A stretch of DNA of 64,000 nucleotides. Source: an uncultured Lachnospiraceae bacterium. GTDB lineage: Bacteria > Bacillota > Clostridia > Lachnospirales > Lachnospiraceae. The notes under the pieces were generated by a model that saw only the letters and a program-made list of their open reading frames with translations, made no database searches and had not been told where the DNA came from. The translations under genes and the position numbers were made by a program. Shown piece by piece: positions 32,241 to 41,061 of this stretch (position 1 is its first letter; each line of letters begins with the position of its first letter). Location: NCBI GenBank assembly GCA_944376125.1, contig CALWBQ010000049.1:1-64000 (forward strand). Direction: 5' to 3'.

Positions 32241-33020
32241 TTACGCAATATAAAATGTTTCTGGGGTTCTGTAGGCCGCGCATTTTGCCTCAAATGCAGC
32301 TTTCGCAGCCGGATAGGCATCCTGATGGTAGTTTCTTGCACCGGTGGGACAGACGCTGATGCAGGCTCCGCAGGAAATGCACAGGCTGCTGTCCGTGATA
32401 TGGGGATCACTTCTGCAGATGGCATTCTGTGGACAGACTTTGATGCACTGGCCGCATCCGGTACAGTGCTCATCCCCGTCCGGCTTAAAGGGAACTCCTT
32501 TAAAGGAGAGGGCATCATAGCCCGGCGTCCCGGGGACCTGAAGGTCTTTTCCCCGCCATAAGTCTGGATGATCGAAAAGACGCCGGCATTCTGCAGCAAA
32601 ATTCACCATGGCCGCCTTGTCCTTTTCGTCAGGGCGTCCGGCGCCAACGGTCGGGAATATAGAGTGCTCTGCCAGAAAAGCGCCGGCGGCGATGATTTTG
32701 AATCCTCGGGATTCCAGAAGATCCTTCATCTGCAGCAGAGAATTGTCATAATGGCGATTCCCATAGACTGCCGCGATGACAGCCGGAGTGCCGTGACCGG
32801 TGAGCCCGCTAATCTGATCCGCACACAGGCGAGGGATAAATCCGCCATAGACTGGCATAGAAAAAAGCAGAAGGTCGTCTGCGGAAAATTCCATGGGGTT
32901 CCGCTGGGAAGGATTCAGCCAGTTGTGCTCGTCACCGCTAATCCCCAGATGAGATGCAATGCACTCTGCACAGATCCGGGTAGTGCCCTTGGCGCTGAAG
33001 TAAATGTTATGTAGTGTCAT
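32241..33020 (-). CDS. EFR1-type flavodoxin/ferredoxin fusion
   Basis: This 259-residue protein has an N-terminal flavodoxin-like domain ('FSAKGTTRICAECIA', 'DDLLLFSMPVYGGFIP') and two C-terminal 4Fe-4S clusters, 'CTGCGQCIKVCP' and 'CISCGACISVCP'. The architecture is that of the EFR1 family, found in many anaerobic Firmicutes and of unknown electron partner. It is a single gene on the minus strand, convergent with the lyase operon, with a shared terminator just after its stop codon. Confidence 0.92.
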   Translation of the reverse strand: MTLHNIYFSAKGTTRICAECIASHLGISGDEHNWLNPSQRNPMEFSADDLLLFSMPVYGGFIPRLCADQISGLTGHGTPAVIAAVYGNRHYDNSLLQMKDLLESRGFKIIAAGAFLAEHSIFPTVGAGRPDEKDKAAMVNFAAECRRLFDHPDLWRGKDLQVPGTPGYDALSFKGVPFKPDGDEHCTGCGQCIKVCPQNAICRSDPHITDSSLCISCGACISVCPTGARNYHQDAYPAAKAAFEAKCAAYRTPETFYIA

Positions 33021-33135
33021 ATGCTTTCCATCCTTTCATCTGCCTGATTCTGCGCTGCTGCGGTTATGTCCCGGCCGCCTGCAGTGCGGCAGTTTTCTTT
33101 TCTCATATTTTATAATATTTCTGGGAGAAAGTCCA

Positions 33136-33189
33136 CGAAAAAGGAAATGCCCTCCATGGCCAGGCGGCAAGACCTGACGGGAGGGCATT
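33136..33189 (-). terminator. Terminator of the minus-strand PTS operon
   Basis: On the minus strand AATGCCCTCC pairs with GGAGGGCATT, then CCTTTTTCG follows. It lies 12 bases after the stop of the TIM-barrel-like gene. Confidence 0.7.
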
Positions 33190-33200
33190 GTGTAGCTTGC

Positions 33201-34031
33201 CTATAAAGCAAGAACCTCTTTGACGGCATGTTCTGTAGCGTCCTGACAGATGTTATCCAGGGCGGTGGACATTACCAGGATATCGAATCCTAATTTTTTG
33301 ACGGCGCCTACATTGCCGGGTTTAATGCCGCCTTCCAGAGCTTTGATCACATGGGTATTTTTTATAAAAAGATCAATTCTGTGAAGACATTCATCGCTAA
33401 AGCCTGTGGCGCTCTGGCCCTGATAGATCATTCCTGTGCACAGGCCCAGGATATCAACACCGACCCGTTCGTAATCTTTGATGGCCTGGAGCAGCAGCTC
33501 ATCAGTGGGAGCCTGTACGCCGAAGGTATCGTAGGCGGAAATGTATGCTTCACAGAGAATGCCGGCATTGTGGCAGTACTCAGCCAGCTGCGCGATATCT
33601 TCAATCGTTGATTTATGAGAGTGGATGCAGTCTACACCGGCGTAGGCGAGCTTCAGGGCGTCTTCTTGGGTAAAGGGGACGGGCTGTGCTTCTGTAAAAG
33701 TTCCGGCTGCCGCGCAGGTGATAAAAATGTCTTCACCCAATACAGAGCGCAGGCCCTCTACCGCGGTGATCATCCGGGATGTGGGAACAAGATGGCGGAT
33801 TGCCTCAGCCTCATTCATGGTAGTTGCACCGCAGAGTCCCATCTGCAGAGCCATAGCAGGATGATTGGATTCAAAGATCCGACAGCCCCCTTTGTAGGCG
33901 GCGTTGGCGATCCTCATGTCGGTGGCCATAATGCCCCCCAGCATGAGAGCGGGACTCTGCTTTTGCAGGATCGAATGTAGTTTCTCTTTTCTAAGCTGAA
34001 CATTATTTTCTGATTCGTATTTTGTAGTCAT
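33201..34031 (-). CDS. Putative TIM-barrel enzyme of PTS operon
   Basis: This 276-residue protein starts at the ATG at 34031, 6 bases after GGAGGTTTTT; an in-frame ATG 18 bases upstream has no site. The pattern of alternating beta and alpha segments ('MLGGIMATD', 'CRIFESNH', 'MITAVEG', 'IFITCAAAG', 'AGVDCIHSH', 'GILCEAYIS', 'VDILGLC', 'HVIKALEGGI', 'FDILVMST') looks like a TIM barrel. I do not recognise a named family. It is the last gene of a galactitol-type PTS operon, so an aldolase or isomerase acting on the imported phosphosugar is likely. Confidence 0.65.
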   Translation of the reverse strand: MTTKYESENNVQLRKEKLHSILQKQSPALMLGGIMATDMRIANAAYKGGCRIFESNHPAMALQMGLCGATTMNEAEAIRHLVPTSRMITAVEGLRSVLGEDIFITCAAAGTFTEAQPVPFTQEDALKLAYAGVDCIHSHKSTIEDIAQLAEYCHNAGILCEAYISAYDTFGVQAPTDELLLQAIKDYERVGVDILGLCTGMIYQGQSATGFSDECLHRIDLFIKNTHVIKALEGGIKPGNVGAVKKLGFDILVMSTALDNICQDATEHAVKEVLAL

Positions 34032-34073
34032 AAAAACCTCCAGATTCATTTACAGCAGTGTGATGACGAAAAA

Positions 34074-35348
34074 TTAGGCGCCCAGCCCCAGCAGTTTGCA
34101 GATGACAAGCAGGATTGAATACAGCGGGTTGCCTGCACTGATGCTGGAAACAAAGCTGGTTCCTGTCGGAATCATATCCGGGCAGGCGATCTGCGCTGCC
34201 TGGGTGTAGACCTCAGACACGAAGGTGCCGCACAGAAGGTACACAGCGGCGCCGACAGCAGCGGCAATGATGGCGCGGAACATATTATTTTTGCTTGTAA
34301 TTACAGCCCAAAGAACGTATAATGTCATACTAGAGAGGTCTGCAAAAGGTATCATTCTGTTCCCAGGCAGGATGACAGCTTCTACAAGCATAATCGGAAT
34401 GATAATGATCCCCAAAATCAAAACATTCGGATTTCCAACGCCGATAGCGGCATCCATACCGATTCGGATCTCTCTCCCTTTAAATTTCTTGCTGGCCAGT
34501 TCCTGAGTCGCTTCAGAAATTGGCGCCAGACCTTCCATCAAAATACCGCACACTTTCGGCATCAGAACCATAGTGGCCGCGGAGACGATGGCTAGATTCA
34601 GAATCTGAGGGATATCAAAGCCGGCGCAGACGCCCAGCAGGACACCCAGGATCAATCCCATGATAGAGGGCTCGCCAAAGATGCCGATTTTCTCTTGAAG
34701 ACTCTCCAGAGAAAAGTTCCAGTCGCGAACCTTTGGGATGCGGTCAATAATCTTATTGACCAGCCAGTAGACAGGGGCCATGGTGATCGTATCAAGGTGG
34801 GGAAGAGAGGTTCCTTCCGGGATGGCTTCTGCTTCCCATGCCTTTTCAGCGAAGATATCTCCCAGCTTTACGACGATAACAAACGAGATCAGAATGGCTG
34901 CTATGCCAAGCCAATAGCTTCCGGTAAAGCGGTAGATCAATACGCCTCCGGTGATAATCATCCAGTAGTTCCAGATATCAATATCAAGAGTCTTTAAAAA
35001 TCCCACAAGGATCAGCACAATATTGAGAGCGATGCAGGCGATTAGGCCGATTGGCAGCAGAGAGGAAGAAAATGCCATGGTAGAGCCAAGCATCCATCCT
35101 GCGTCCACTACGGTCAGATTGAGTCCCAGGTTAGCGCTGATGCCATTGGCAGCTTCGCTTAAAGCTGCCATAAAATAGTCGAGCACCAGCCACAGACCGG
35201 CAAAACCGATGCCGTACATAAGGCCAGATTTCAGCGCCTGGCCGAACTTCATTCCGATTAGAAGACCGATGATAGTGAAGATGATCGGCATAGTAATTGT
35301 GGCGCCCAGATCATTGATCTGGCTGAAAATAGTTGTGATAAGTTCCAT
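34074..35348 (-). CDS. PTS EIIC, galactitol type
   Basis: This 424-residue membrane transporter belongs to the galactitol (GatC) branch of the PTS-AG family, with about ten hydrophobic segments and family blocks such as 'MKFGQALKSGLMYGIGFAG' and 'ILGIIIIPIMLVEAVILPGNRMIPF'. The start is ATG 35348 behind AAAAGGGGGA. It follows EIIB by 20 bases and is followed by the TIM-barrel-like enzyme. Together with the EIIA, EIIB and PRD regulator it makes a complete substrate-specific system. Confidence 0.92.
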   Translation of the reverse strand: MELITTIFSQINDLGATITMPIIFTIIGLLIGMKFGQALKSGLMYGIGFAGLWLVLDYFMAALSEAANGISANLGLNLTVVDAGWMLGSTMAFSSSLLPIGLIACIALNIVLILVGFLKTLDIDIWNYWMIITGGVLIYRFTGSYWLGIAAILISFVIVVKLGDIFAEKAWEAEAIPEGTSLPHLDTITMAPVYWLVNKIIDRIPKVRDWNFSLESLQEKIGIFGEPSIMGLILGVLLGVCAGFDIPQILNLAIVSAATMVLMPKVCGILMEGLAPISEATQELASKKFKGREIRIGMDAAIGVGNPNVLILGIIIIPIMLVEAVILPGNRMIPFADLSSMTLYVLWAVITSKNNMFRAIIAAAVGAAVYLLCGTFVSEVYTQAAQIACPDMIPTGTSFVSSISAGNPLYSILLVICKLLGLGA

Positions 35349-35368
35349 TAAAAAATCCCCCTTTTCAT

Positions 35369-35668
35369 TCATTCCGTTTTTAAGCAGGCCAAGATTTCCT
35401 CCCAGGTCTTGTCAGCATCCTTTCCGGACAGCAGATTAACCCCATAGACTACCGGGATCCCTTCCGGAACGCTGATGGTTTTTCCCACATTGGATATAAT
35501 CAGGTCCGGTTTCAGACGCTGGGCTTTGCTCTTCACCTCCAAACTGGTACATGTGGTCACGGCCGCGTTAATCCCAAGTTCTTTAAATTTGTTTTTGCAT
35601 TTCATTGCAACGAAAGTTGATGTTGCTACCCCATTTGCACAGCAGATCAGTACTTTCTTTTCCTGCAT
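35369..35668 (-). CDS. PTS EIIB, galactitol type
   Basis: This 99-residue EIIB has an N-terminal loop 'ICCANGVATST' in which Cys10 aligns with the phosphocysteine of GatB (C-x-x-x-V-A-T-S). It is phosphorylated by the EIIA encoded immediately upstream and phosphorylates sugar in the EIIC encoded 20 bases downstream. Confidence 0.92.
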   Translation of the reverse strand: MQEKKVLICCANGVATSTFVAMKCKNKFKELGINAAVTTCTSLEVKSKAQRLKPDLIISNVGKTISVPEGIPVVYGVNLLSGKDADKTWEEILACLKTE

Positions 35669-35681
35669 ATTGATTTCCCCC

Positions 35682-36149
35682 TTATGATTCGTCTAAATTA
35701 AACTGCTCAAATTCTTTTAAGATCCGGCAGATGCTCTCGGAATCTTTGGCATCCTTGATTCTTGTCAGGACAGTTCCATCAGAAAAGAGCCCTATCAAAT
35801 TAGATAGAAATTTAAGATGTTTTTCTCCTCCGTCGATGGCCAGCATAACCATGATCTCAGCAGGGATCATTTCGCTGGTTTCCCCCATCTGGCGGAACAT
35901 GACCGGATCCGAAAAAACTACCAGGCAGAACATGCTCTTGAGGACGTGCTCGCTGCCTGTGTGTGGGATAGCCATGGGAACCCCCTGGGTAGGAAGCCCT
36001 GTGGGAAACTGCGCTTCGCGCTCAAGGACAGAATCGGTATAACCGCTGTCCACGTACCCGTTTTCATATAGGAGCCGGCCGCCAAATCGGATAGCTTCCT
36101 CATAATTTTGAAAAGATCCGCCCTTAACAATTAAATTTTTATCGATCAC
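35682..36149 (-). CDS. PTS EIIA, galactitol/ascorbate type
   Basis: This 155-residue EIIA starts at GTG 36149 behind GGGAGGTGATA; the frame extends upstream into the regulator's DNA but has no site there. The phosphohistidine motif 'AIPHTGSEH' places His63. It is separated from the regulator's stop by only 4 bases, so regulator and transporter are co-transcribed. Phosphate flows HPr to EIIA to EIIB to EIIC. Confidence 0.92.
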   Translation of the reverse strand: MIDKNLIVKGGSFQNYEEAIRFGGRLLYENGYVDSGYTDSVLEREAQFPTGLPTQGVPMAIPHTGSEHVLKSMFCLVVFSDPVMFRQMGETSEMIPAEIMVMLAIDGGEKHLKFLSNLIGLFSDGTVLTRIKDAKDSESICRILKEFEQFNLDES

Positions 36150-36153
36150 ACTA

Positions 36154-38289
36154 TCACCTCCCTTCGTCGGCCGACTCTTCCTGGTCTGCAAATTGATCCA
36201 ACAGCAGCTTAAATTCTTCTGCTGTCGGTGCGGTTTCCAGGGCATCCAGCATCTCTTTCTCTGATATGATTCGGGAAAGCTGTTCCAGTGCAAAGATGTG
36301 CTGGGTACTGCTGCGTGTGGCCAAAGTAAAGATCCATTTGATATATATTTGTGAATCTGCGTTTAGAGGAATGGGTTCCTTTAAACGGATTACACTGATA
36401 GAAGTGCGGAAAACGTGCTCATCTGCCCGGGAATGGGGCATCAGGATATGATCCCCGATCATCATATATTCCGGGGCGTTCCGTACATTTTCCACAATTT
36501 CATTTACGTAGACCCTGTCGATTGCTTTGCTGTTCTCGAGGAGCAGCCCTGAATATGCGACGGCATCTTCCAGATTTTCACAGCTGTAATCTAAAATAAT
36601 ATGGCGCTTGTCAATGAGCCGGTTGATTCCCAGAGAATCTTCTGCTGCCGTAGGGACTGCTGGGAGGCCCAGGAGATTTTCAAGGGCCTTCATAAACGCT
36701 CCCCGATTATCCAGAGAACCGTTTTCCTCCACAGCACTTAAAATCTGATTGACCAGATTATTTTTCATATTGTATGAAGGCAGATACAGCCGCAGCTTTT
36801 CCAGATCAGATTCAGAGAGGTAAGAATTGACCTGAATAACTTTAACGGAATCTTCCAAAATGGGGACAGTAGTAATAATATAATCGACAGAATGATACCG
36901 AACAAAATTATCCATCTCATAGAGGCTGACGTAACCTAAAACGCGAATCCGAAACAGTGACTGAAGTTTTCGGCAGATAAAGCGGGAAGATACGATGCCG
37001 CTGTTGCAGACTACCAGAATATTAGGGATATAGTCCTCCCGTTTCTGTTCTTCGTAAGCGTCGATAAAATTGGAAACCAGGCGTGCGATGTCGTTTTGGC
37101 CCCATTGCTGGGTGACCATGGGGGCAATGGTTTCGGCACCGGCTTCCACTGCCTTCCATAGCTCTGGATAGTCGGACCGGATCATTTGGCTGATCTCCTC
37201 ATCCCTGCTGCTGTTGGAGCCATTGGGATTGGTACATAGCTGGTAGATATCTGAGTGGACACGCTGGATCAGCTGTTTGTTGGATGGAAGACCTATAATC
37301 CTGCAGACCTCTGATACAAATTTAGCTGCGATAATTTGAAAATCAATGCGGCTGGCCAGATATAAGGATAAATGGTTGGTCTCGCTGTATCCTGCCAGTA
37401 GAAGAGTGAGAAATACCGCGAGATCCCTGGAGCGGGATATAGGAATATAATAATTAACTTTTTCAATCAGACGCTTCGACATATCAAAGACGGCCATGTT
37501 TTCAATCAGCTTTGTATACGGTTCCTGGATTGTCAGGGTCTTTCCATAACCATCCCGGATGATGGAGATGATGATGCCGCAGAGACAGTTGCAGAACATT
37601 TTATATGGGAGATCAAAGTCCAGGAATCCTTCTTCTATCAGCTCTGCCAAGCGCTCGAAAGATAGAGATTCCAGGCAATTTAAATACAGATAATAAGGGC
37701 GGAAATGCCAGATATAGGGCTCCTGAACCATTCGGTAAAAAGCTCGGTTGACATTCAAAAGGCAGGCCATGTAATCGGCCAGGGCAAATCGGATTGAGAG
37801 CTCATCACCCTCCAGTGCGGAATGGTCGCTGCCAGTGCGGAGCAGCAGACCATGCTGGTCAAAAACTTTCTGAAGAAGGTCAAAATCTTTCATAGCGGTA
37901 GATTTCGAGACGCCAAATTCATCCGCCAAGTCTGAAATGCGGAGGGACCGGTTGCAGGCGATTTGGTACAGCAGCTCTAGCTGGCGTTCCTCCTGATTTA
38001 AGACGATTTTATAATGGGCATCATCCAGAATGCGGTTGGTTATCATATTTTTGGGACACAAAAAACAGGATTCCATCCATAGATAGCCGTCCTCACAGAG
38101 GAGCTTGGCAAACCCGATTGTTTTTTCATGCTCTTTCAAGTCGTCAATATATTTGTTGATATTTTCCGCGTTATAGTAAATAACACGTGTTGAGACCCCA
38201 TAATAATTGGCTAAAGCTGCAATCTTAAATTTCCGTTCTGTGGTAAACAGCAAAAGCAGTATGCTATATTCCCGGCTAGTCAACATCAT
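36154..38289 (-). CDS. PRD-containing regulator of galactitol-type PTS
   Basis: This 711-residue regulator has an N-terminal helix-turn-helix ('LANYYGVSTRVIYYN'), a second one ('ISDLADEFGVSKSTAMKDF', about residue 118-136), PRD modules, an EIIB-like domain with Cys ('ILVVCNSGIVSS', about residue 425) and a C-terminal EIIA domain with His ('ILMPHSRADEH', about 620). It is the same kind of activator as the one at 25597 but only moderately similar. It is the promoter-proximal gene of its own operon, which implies autoregulation. An ATGATG start follows AGGGGTGG. Confidence 0.92.
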   Translation of the reverse strand: MMLTSREYSILLLLFTTERKFKIAALANYYGVSTRVIYYNAENINKYIDDLKEHEKTIGFAKLLCEDGYLWMESCFLCPKNMITNRILDDAHYKIVLNQEERQLELLYQIACNRSLRISDLADEFGVSKSTAMKDFDLLQKVFDQHGLLLRTGSDHSALEGDELSIRFALADYMACLLNVNRAFYRMVQEPYIWHFRPYYLYLNCLESLSFERLAELIEEGFLDFDLPYKMFCNCLCGIIISIIRDGYGKTLTIQEPYTKLIENMAVFDMSKRLIEKVNYYIPISRSRDLAVFLTLLLAGYSETNHLSLYLASRIDFQIIAAKFVSEVCRIIGLPSNKQLIQRVHSDIYQLCTNPNGSNSSRDEEISQMIRSDYPELWKAVEAGAETIAPMVTQQWGQNDIARLVSNFIDAYEEQKREDYIPNILVVCNSGIVSSRFICRKLQSLFRIRVLGYVSLYEMDNFVRYHSVDYIITTVPILEDSVKVIQVNSYLSESDLEKLRLYLPSYNMKNNLVNQILSAVEENGSLDNRGAFMKALENLLGLPAVPTAAEDSLGINRLIDKRHIILDYSCENLEDAVAYSGLLLENSKAIDRVYVNEIVENVRNAPEYMMIGDHILMPHSRADEHVFRTSISVIRLKEPIPLNADSQIYIKWIFTLATRSSTQHIFALEQLSRIISEKEMLDALETAPTAEEFKLLLDQFADQEESADEGR

Positions 38290-38309
38290 TGATTACCACC
38301 CCTAAAACC

Positions 38310-38339
38310 ATTTTAATCATGGATACAATCAAACATCAA
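38310..38339 (-). promoter_or_regulatory. Promoter of the galactitol-type PTS operon
   Basis: On the minus strand TTGATG (38339-38334), an 18-base spacer and TAAAAT (38315-38310) lie upstream of the regulator start at 38289. Confidence 0.6.
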
Positions 38340-38377
38340 GTTTCTTTTTTGTAGTGACTCGGGTTCGCGAAATAAAC

Positions 38378-38407
38378 TTGTTTGGATAATTCCTCTTATA
38401 TTAAAAT
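38378..38407 (+). promoter_or_regulatory. Promoter of the COG0523 GTPase gene
   Basis: TTGTTT, an 18-base spacer and TAAAAT lie 36 bases before the ATG at 38443. Confidence 0.5.
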
Positions 38408-38442
38408 AATGTCAGTAAATGGAAATGGAAGGAATGAAGCAT

Positions 38443-39369
38443 ATGACATCGGTTATTGTCATCAGCGGTTTTTTGGGTGCGGGAAAAACGACGTTTATAA
38501 ATGGACTGATTGGATGCGGCTTTTTAAAGGAAAACGAGAAATGCCTGGTGATAGAAAATGATTTTGGGGAAGTCAGCGTGGATTCCAAGCTCCTGCCGCG
38601 CCAGGAGGGGCTGGCTGTCAGCGAGATCAATTCGGGATGTGTCTGCTGTTCGCTGGCGGGAAATCTGGAGAGTTTTCTGCGGGAGGCGCTGAGAACTGTG
38701 GAGCCGGACTGGGTTGTGCTGGAGCCCTCAGGGGCGGCCAGGCTGTCTGCGCTCCTTCAGACTTTAGAAAAGCTCCAGAAAGAGGGGCTGATCCGGCTGA
38801 AACCGCCGGTCACGATTTTGGGAAAGCCGAGGACGGCTGTCCGTCAGAGGAGCTTTCTTGGGGTGATACGGAATCAGATGGAGTACGCCGGGCTGATCGT
38901 CCTGCGCCCGGAAGTGGAGTATGAATCGCTCTCCCTGCCGGACCCCGATGTGCCGGTCTTTCACATGGAATGGAGTGATGAGAACTTTCGGGAAAATATT
39001 CTTCCGTTTCTGGAAGGAGACACCGCATACAGAGGCGGGAACACAAAAGAGGCAGGAGGAGTTTTCGGGGCGCCTGGGATTGTATATGAGACGATTCGTC
39101 CGGACCGGGAGTACAGCAGAAGGGCAGCCGAAGAGATCCTGGAGGGCCTGAGTCAGAGATTCGGCCCTGATCTGGTGAGGCTGAAAGGCTTTCTGAAGGG
39201 GGAAGAGGGGGAGACCTGGCATATAGAATACTCGCTGTTTGGGCAGAAGATTGAAAAAATGGAGAAGAAGGAGGATGCCTGTTTAAACATCATTGTAAGC
39301 CGGGGCAGGCGGCAGGAGCTAAAAGAGTACCTGGACCGGGATTACAGATATGCTAAGATACATATTTAA
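38443..39369 (+). CDS. COG0523/CobW-family G3E GTPase
   Basis: This 308-residue G3E GTPase has the P-loop 'GFLGAGKTTF' near the N-terminus (residues 8-17), a Zn-binding 'GCVCCS' (the CxCC motif of COG0523) at about residue 64 and an 'EPSGAA' switch at about residue 96. Family members are metallochaperones for zinc, cobalt or other metals. Starts at 38419 and 38434 are also in frame; ATG 38443 is best placed after GGAAGGA. No metal transporter or partner enzyme is next to it; the group II intron remnant follows. Confidence 0.88.
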   Translation: MTSVIVISGFLGAGKTTFINGLIGCGFLKENEKCLVIENDFGEVSVDSKLLPRQEGLAVSEINSGCVCCSLAGNLESFLREALRTVEPDWVVLEPSGAARLSALLQTLEKLQKEGLIRLKPPVTILGKPRTAVRQRSFLGVIRNQMEYAGLIVLRPEVEYESLSLPDPDVPVFHMEWSDENFRENILPFLEGDTAYRGGNTKEAGGVFGAPGIVYETIRPDREYSRRAAEEILEGLSQRFGPDLVRLKGFLKGEEGETWHIEYSLFGQKIEKMEKKEDACLNIIVSRGRRQELKEYLDRDYRYAKIHI

Positions 39370-39400
39370 GGCGGCCTTTGGCGGCGCACGTTTTATAAGG

Positions 39401-39748
39401 GTGCAAGTCCCAAATCGAAAAGAGTAACCGTTATCGGAAGATAACGCTGAACGTACAGAAGTCAGCAGAGGCCATAGCAGCTGAGCCTTTTCAGCGAAAG
39501 GCCGAATCAATAGAGAACACATCATAGGGCTGAATAAATGGCTGTACCGCCGGAAAGCCTATTGGCGGATGGCGGGAAGCGGAGTTGTACAAAGAGCGTT
39601 AACGAAAAAAAGACTGATAAACTGGGGCTATTATGATTTAGCCGCGGCCTATCAGTCTGTGCACGTCAACTATTGAAAACGCCGGATACGTGAACCGTAT
39701 GTCCGGTGCTGTGAGAGGACGGCGGATAGTCACCGCCTTCTACTCGAT
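39401..39748 (+). mobile_element. Deleted group II intron remnant
   Basis: The region begins GTGCAAGTCCCAAATC, like the 'GTGAAAGTCCC' segment of bacterial group II introns, and continues with 'GAAGTCAGCAGAGGCCATAG', a hallmark intron segment upstream of the maturase gene. It then jumps straight to the C-terminal coding end of the maturase (39533-39676), followed by domain V (GCCGGATACG to TCCGGT, about 39681-39706) and a domain VI hairpin (GGCGG/CCGCC) with the terminal CTACTCGAT. Intact introns of this type are near 2 kb; this one is about 350 bases, so it has lost most of the maturase and cannot move by itself. Confidence 0.85.
39533..39676 (+). pseudogene. Group II intron maturase, C-terminal scrap
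   Basis: A frame of 47 codons encodes 'NKWLYRRKAYWRMAGSG' and ends 'AAAYQSVHVNY', matching the C-terminus of LtrA-type group II intron reverse transcriptase/maturases, where the 'YWR-A-S' block precedes a terminal tyrosine-rich helix. There is no start codon or RT domain. Its stop lies 4 bases before domain V, the usual layout. Confidence 0.8.
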
Positions 39749-39997
39749 TTAAGCCTCCTGAGCTTTATACTGCTTTAACGCGCGGGCCAGCTGATCCGGG
39801 CAGGAGGTCGGCTTGAAGCCGCAGCGGATGCCGTCCAGTCTCCTGATGGCCTCGTCCACGTCCATGCCCTCTACCAGCCGGGCAACGCCCTGGGTATTGC
39901 CGGAGCAGCCGCCGACAAACTGGACATGGGTTACTTTGTTGTCTGCCACATCAAACTGGATTTCACGGGAACAGACGCCCTGAGTTTTGTATGTCAT
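39749..39997 (-). CDS. TSCPD-domain protein, TIGR03905 family
   Basis: This 82-residue protein belongs to the TIGR03905 TSCPD family, with 'GVCSREIQF', 'VGGCSGNTQGVARLVEGM' and the terminal 'CGFKPTSCPDQLARAL'. The TSCPD domain also ends some ribonucleotide reductases; the function of free-standing members is unknown. GAGGAGGTT precedes the start. Its stop codon lies directly beside the end of the group II intron remnant, so intron insertion happened at the very end of the coding sequence or just beyond. Confidence 0.9.
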   Translation of the reverse strand: MTYKTQGVCSREIQFDVADNKVTHVQFVGGCSGNTQGVARLVEGMDVDEAIRRLDGIRCGFKPTSCPDQLARALKQYKAQEA

Positions 39998-40163
39998 AAA
40001 TATTAACCTCCTCGTTCTGTACGATAACGTTTATAGATTCTGAATCATTATTATAGCACGGAACAAGACCGGGGAAAAGAGCAAATTCAAGCCCGGTTGC
40101 AGAAGCCGGTCAGCCATGCTAAAATATACCTGATTGATAAAACCGAAGAAAGGAGTACATTCA

Positions 40164-40856
40164 ATGTTAGGCATTATTGGAGCAATGGATGAAGAGGTCC
40201 GGGAGATTAAAGAAGCTCTTGAGGATGTGACAGTGGAGCTGGCTGCCGGAATGGAATTTTATACAGGGACAACAAAAGGCAAGCGGGTAGTAGCCGTGCG
40301 CTCCGGGATCGGAAAGGTCAATGCGGCCATGTGCACCCAGATCCTGGTAGACCGGTTCGGCGTGGACGCTATTGTCAATACCGGGATAGCGGGATCCCTG
40401 CGGCCGGAAATCAATATCGGCGACATTGTTCTCTCCAGCGACTCTGTCCAGCACGATATGGACGCCACCGGATTTGATTATCCGGCAGGCCAGATTCCAC
40501 GGGTGGATACTTTCGCATTTCCTGCAGATGAGCGCCTGCTGCAGCTGGCTCAGGAATGCTGCCATCAGGTAAATCCCGAGATTCAGACCTTTGTGGGGAG
40601 AGTTCTCAGCGGAGACCAGTTTATCTCAGACAAAAGAAAGAAAGAGCAGCTGATCCGTGATTTCGGCGGCTACTGCACGGAGATGGAGGGGGCGGCTATC
40701 GCCCAGGTGTGCTATCTGAATCAGATTGGCTGTCTGATCATCCGGGCAATCTCCGATAAGGCGGATGACAGCGCCAATATGGATTACCAGGAATTTGAAG
40801 AGCAGGCTATCGCCCACTCTGTAAAACTGGTGCTGGCGATTGCGGAGAGGTATTAA
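40164..40856 (+). CDS. mtnN: 5'-methylthioadenosine/S-adenosylhomocysteine nucleosidase
   Basis: This 230-residue enzyme hydrolyses the glycosidic bond of methylthioadenosine and S-adenosylhomocysteine. Diagnostic stretches are 'GIIGAMDEEV' at the N-terminus, 'VNTGIAGSL', 'ATGFDYPAGQ', 'GDQFI' and 'EMEGAAIAQV' with the catalytic Glu, then 'IRAISDKAD' with the catalytic Asp. The ATG at 40164 lies after GAAAGGAG; the frame also opens 30 bases upstream without a site. It stands alone and ends at a strong terminator. Confidence 0.96.
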   Translation: MLGIIGAMDEEVREIKEALEDVTVELAAGMEFYTGTTKGKRVVAVRSGIGKVNAAMCTQILVDRFGVDAIVNTGIAGSLRPEINIGDIVLSSDSVQHDMDATGFDYPAGQIPRVDTFAFPADERLLQLAQECCHQVNPEIQTFVGRVLSGDQFISDKRKKEQLIRDFGGYCTEMEGAAIAQVCYLNQIGCLIIRAISDKADDSANMDYQEFEEQAIAHSVKLVLAIAERY

Positions 40857-40876
40857 AACTGGATATTAAAACAAGA

Positions 40877-40920
40877 CTTACCCCGTTGAGGAAACTTCTT
40901 TCACGGGGTAAGACTCGTTT
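40877..40920 (+). terminator. Terminator of mtnN
   Basis: CTTACCCCGT pairs perfectly with ACGGGGTAAG over a 16-base loop and is followed by ACTCGTTTTT. Confidence 0.8.
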
Positions 40921-41061
40921 TTAGAGAGAATTTGACGAACGATTTTAAGGGTTTTGAACTTCCCAAATCTCGCTTCCGCCGCTATAATGTGATGTACAGC
41001 AAAGCCGGCAGGGCAGAGAAGTTTCAGCCGCCGGGAAGAAAAAGGCGGGAGAAGGACCGGT

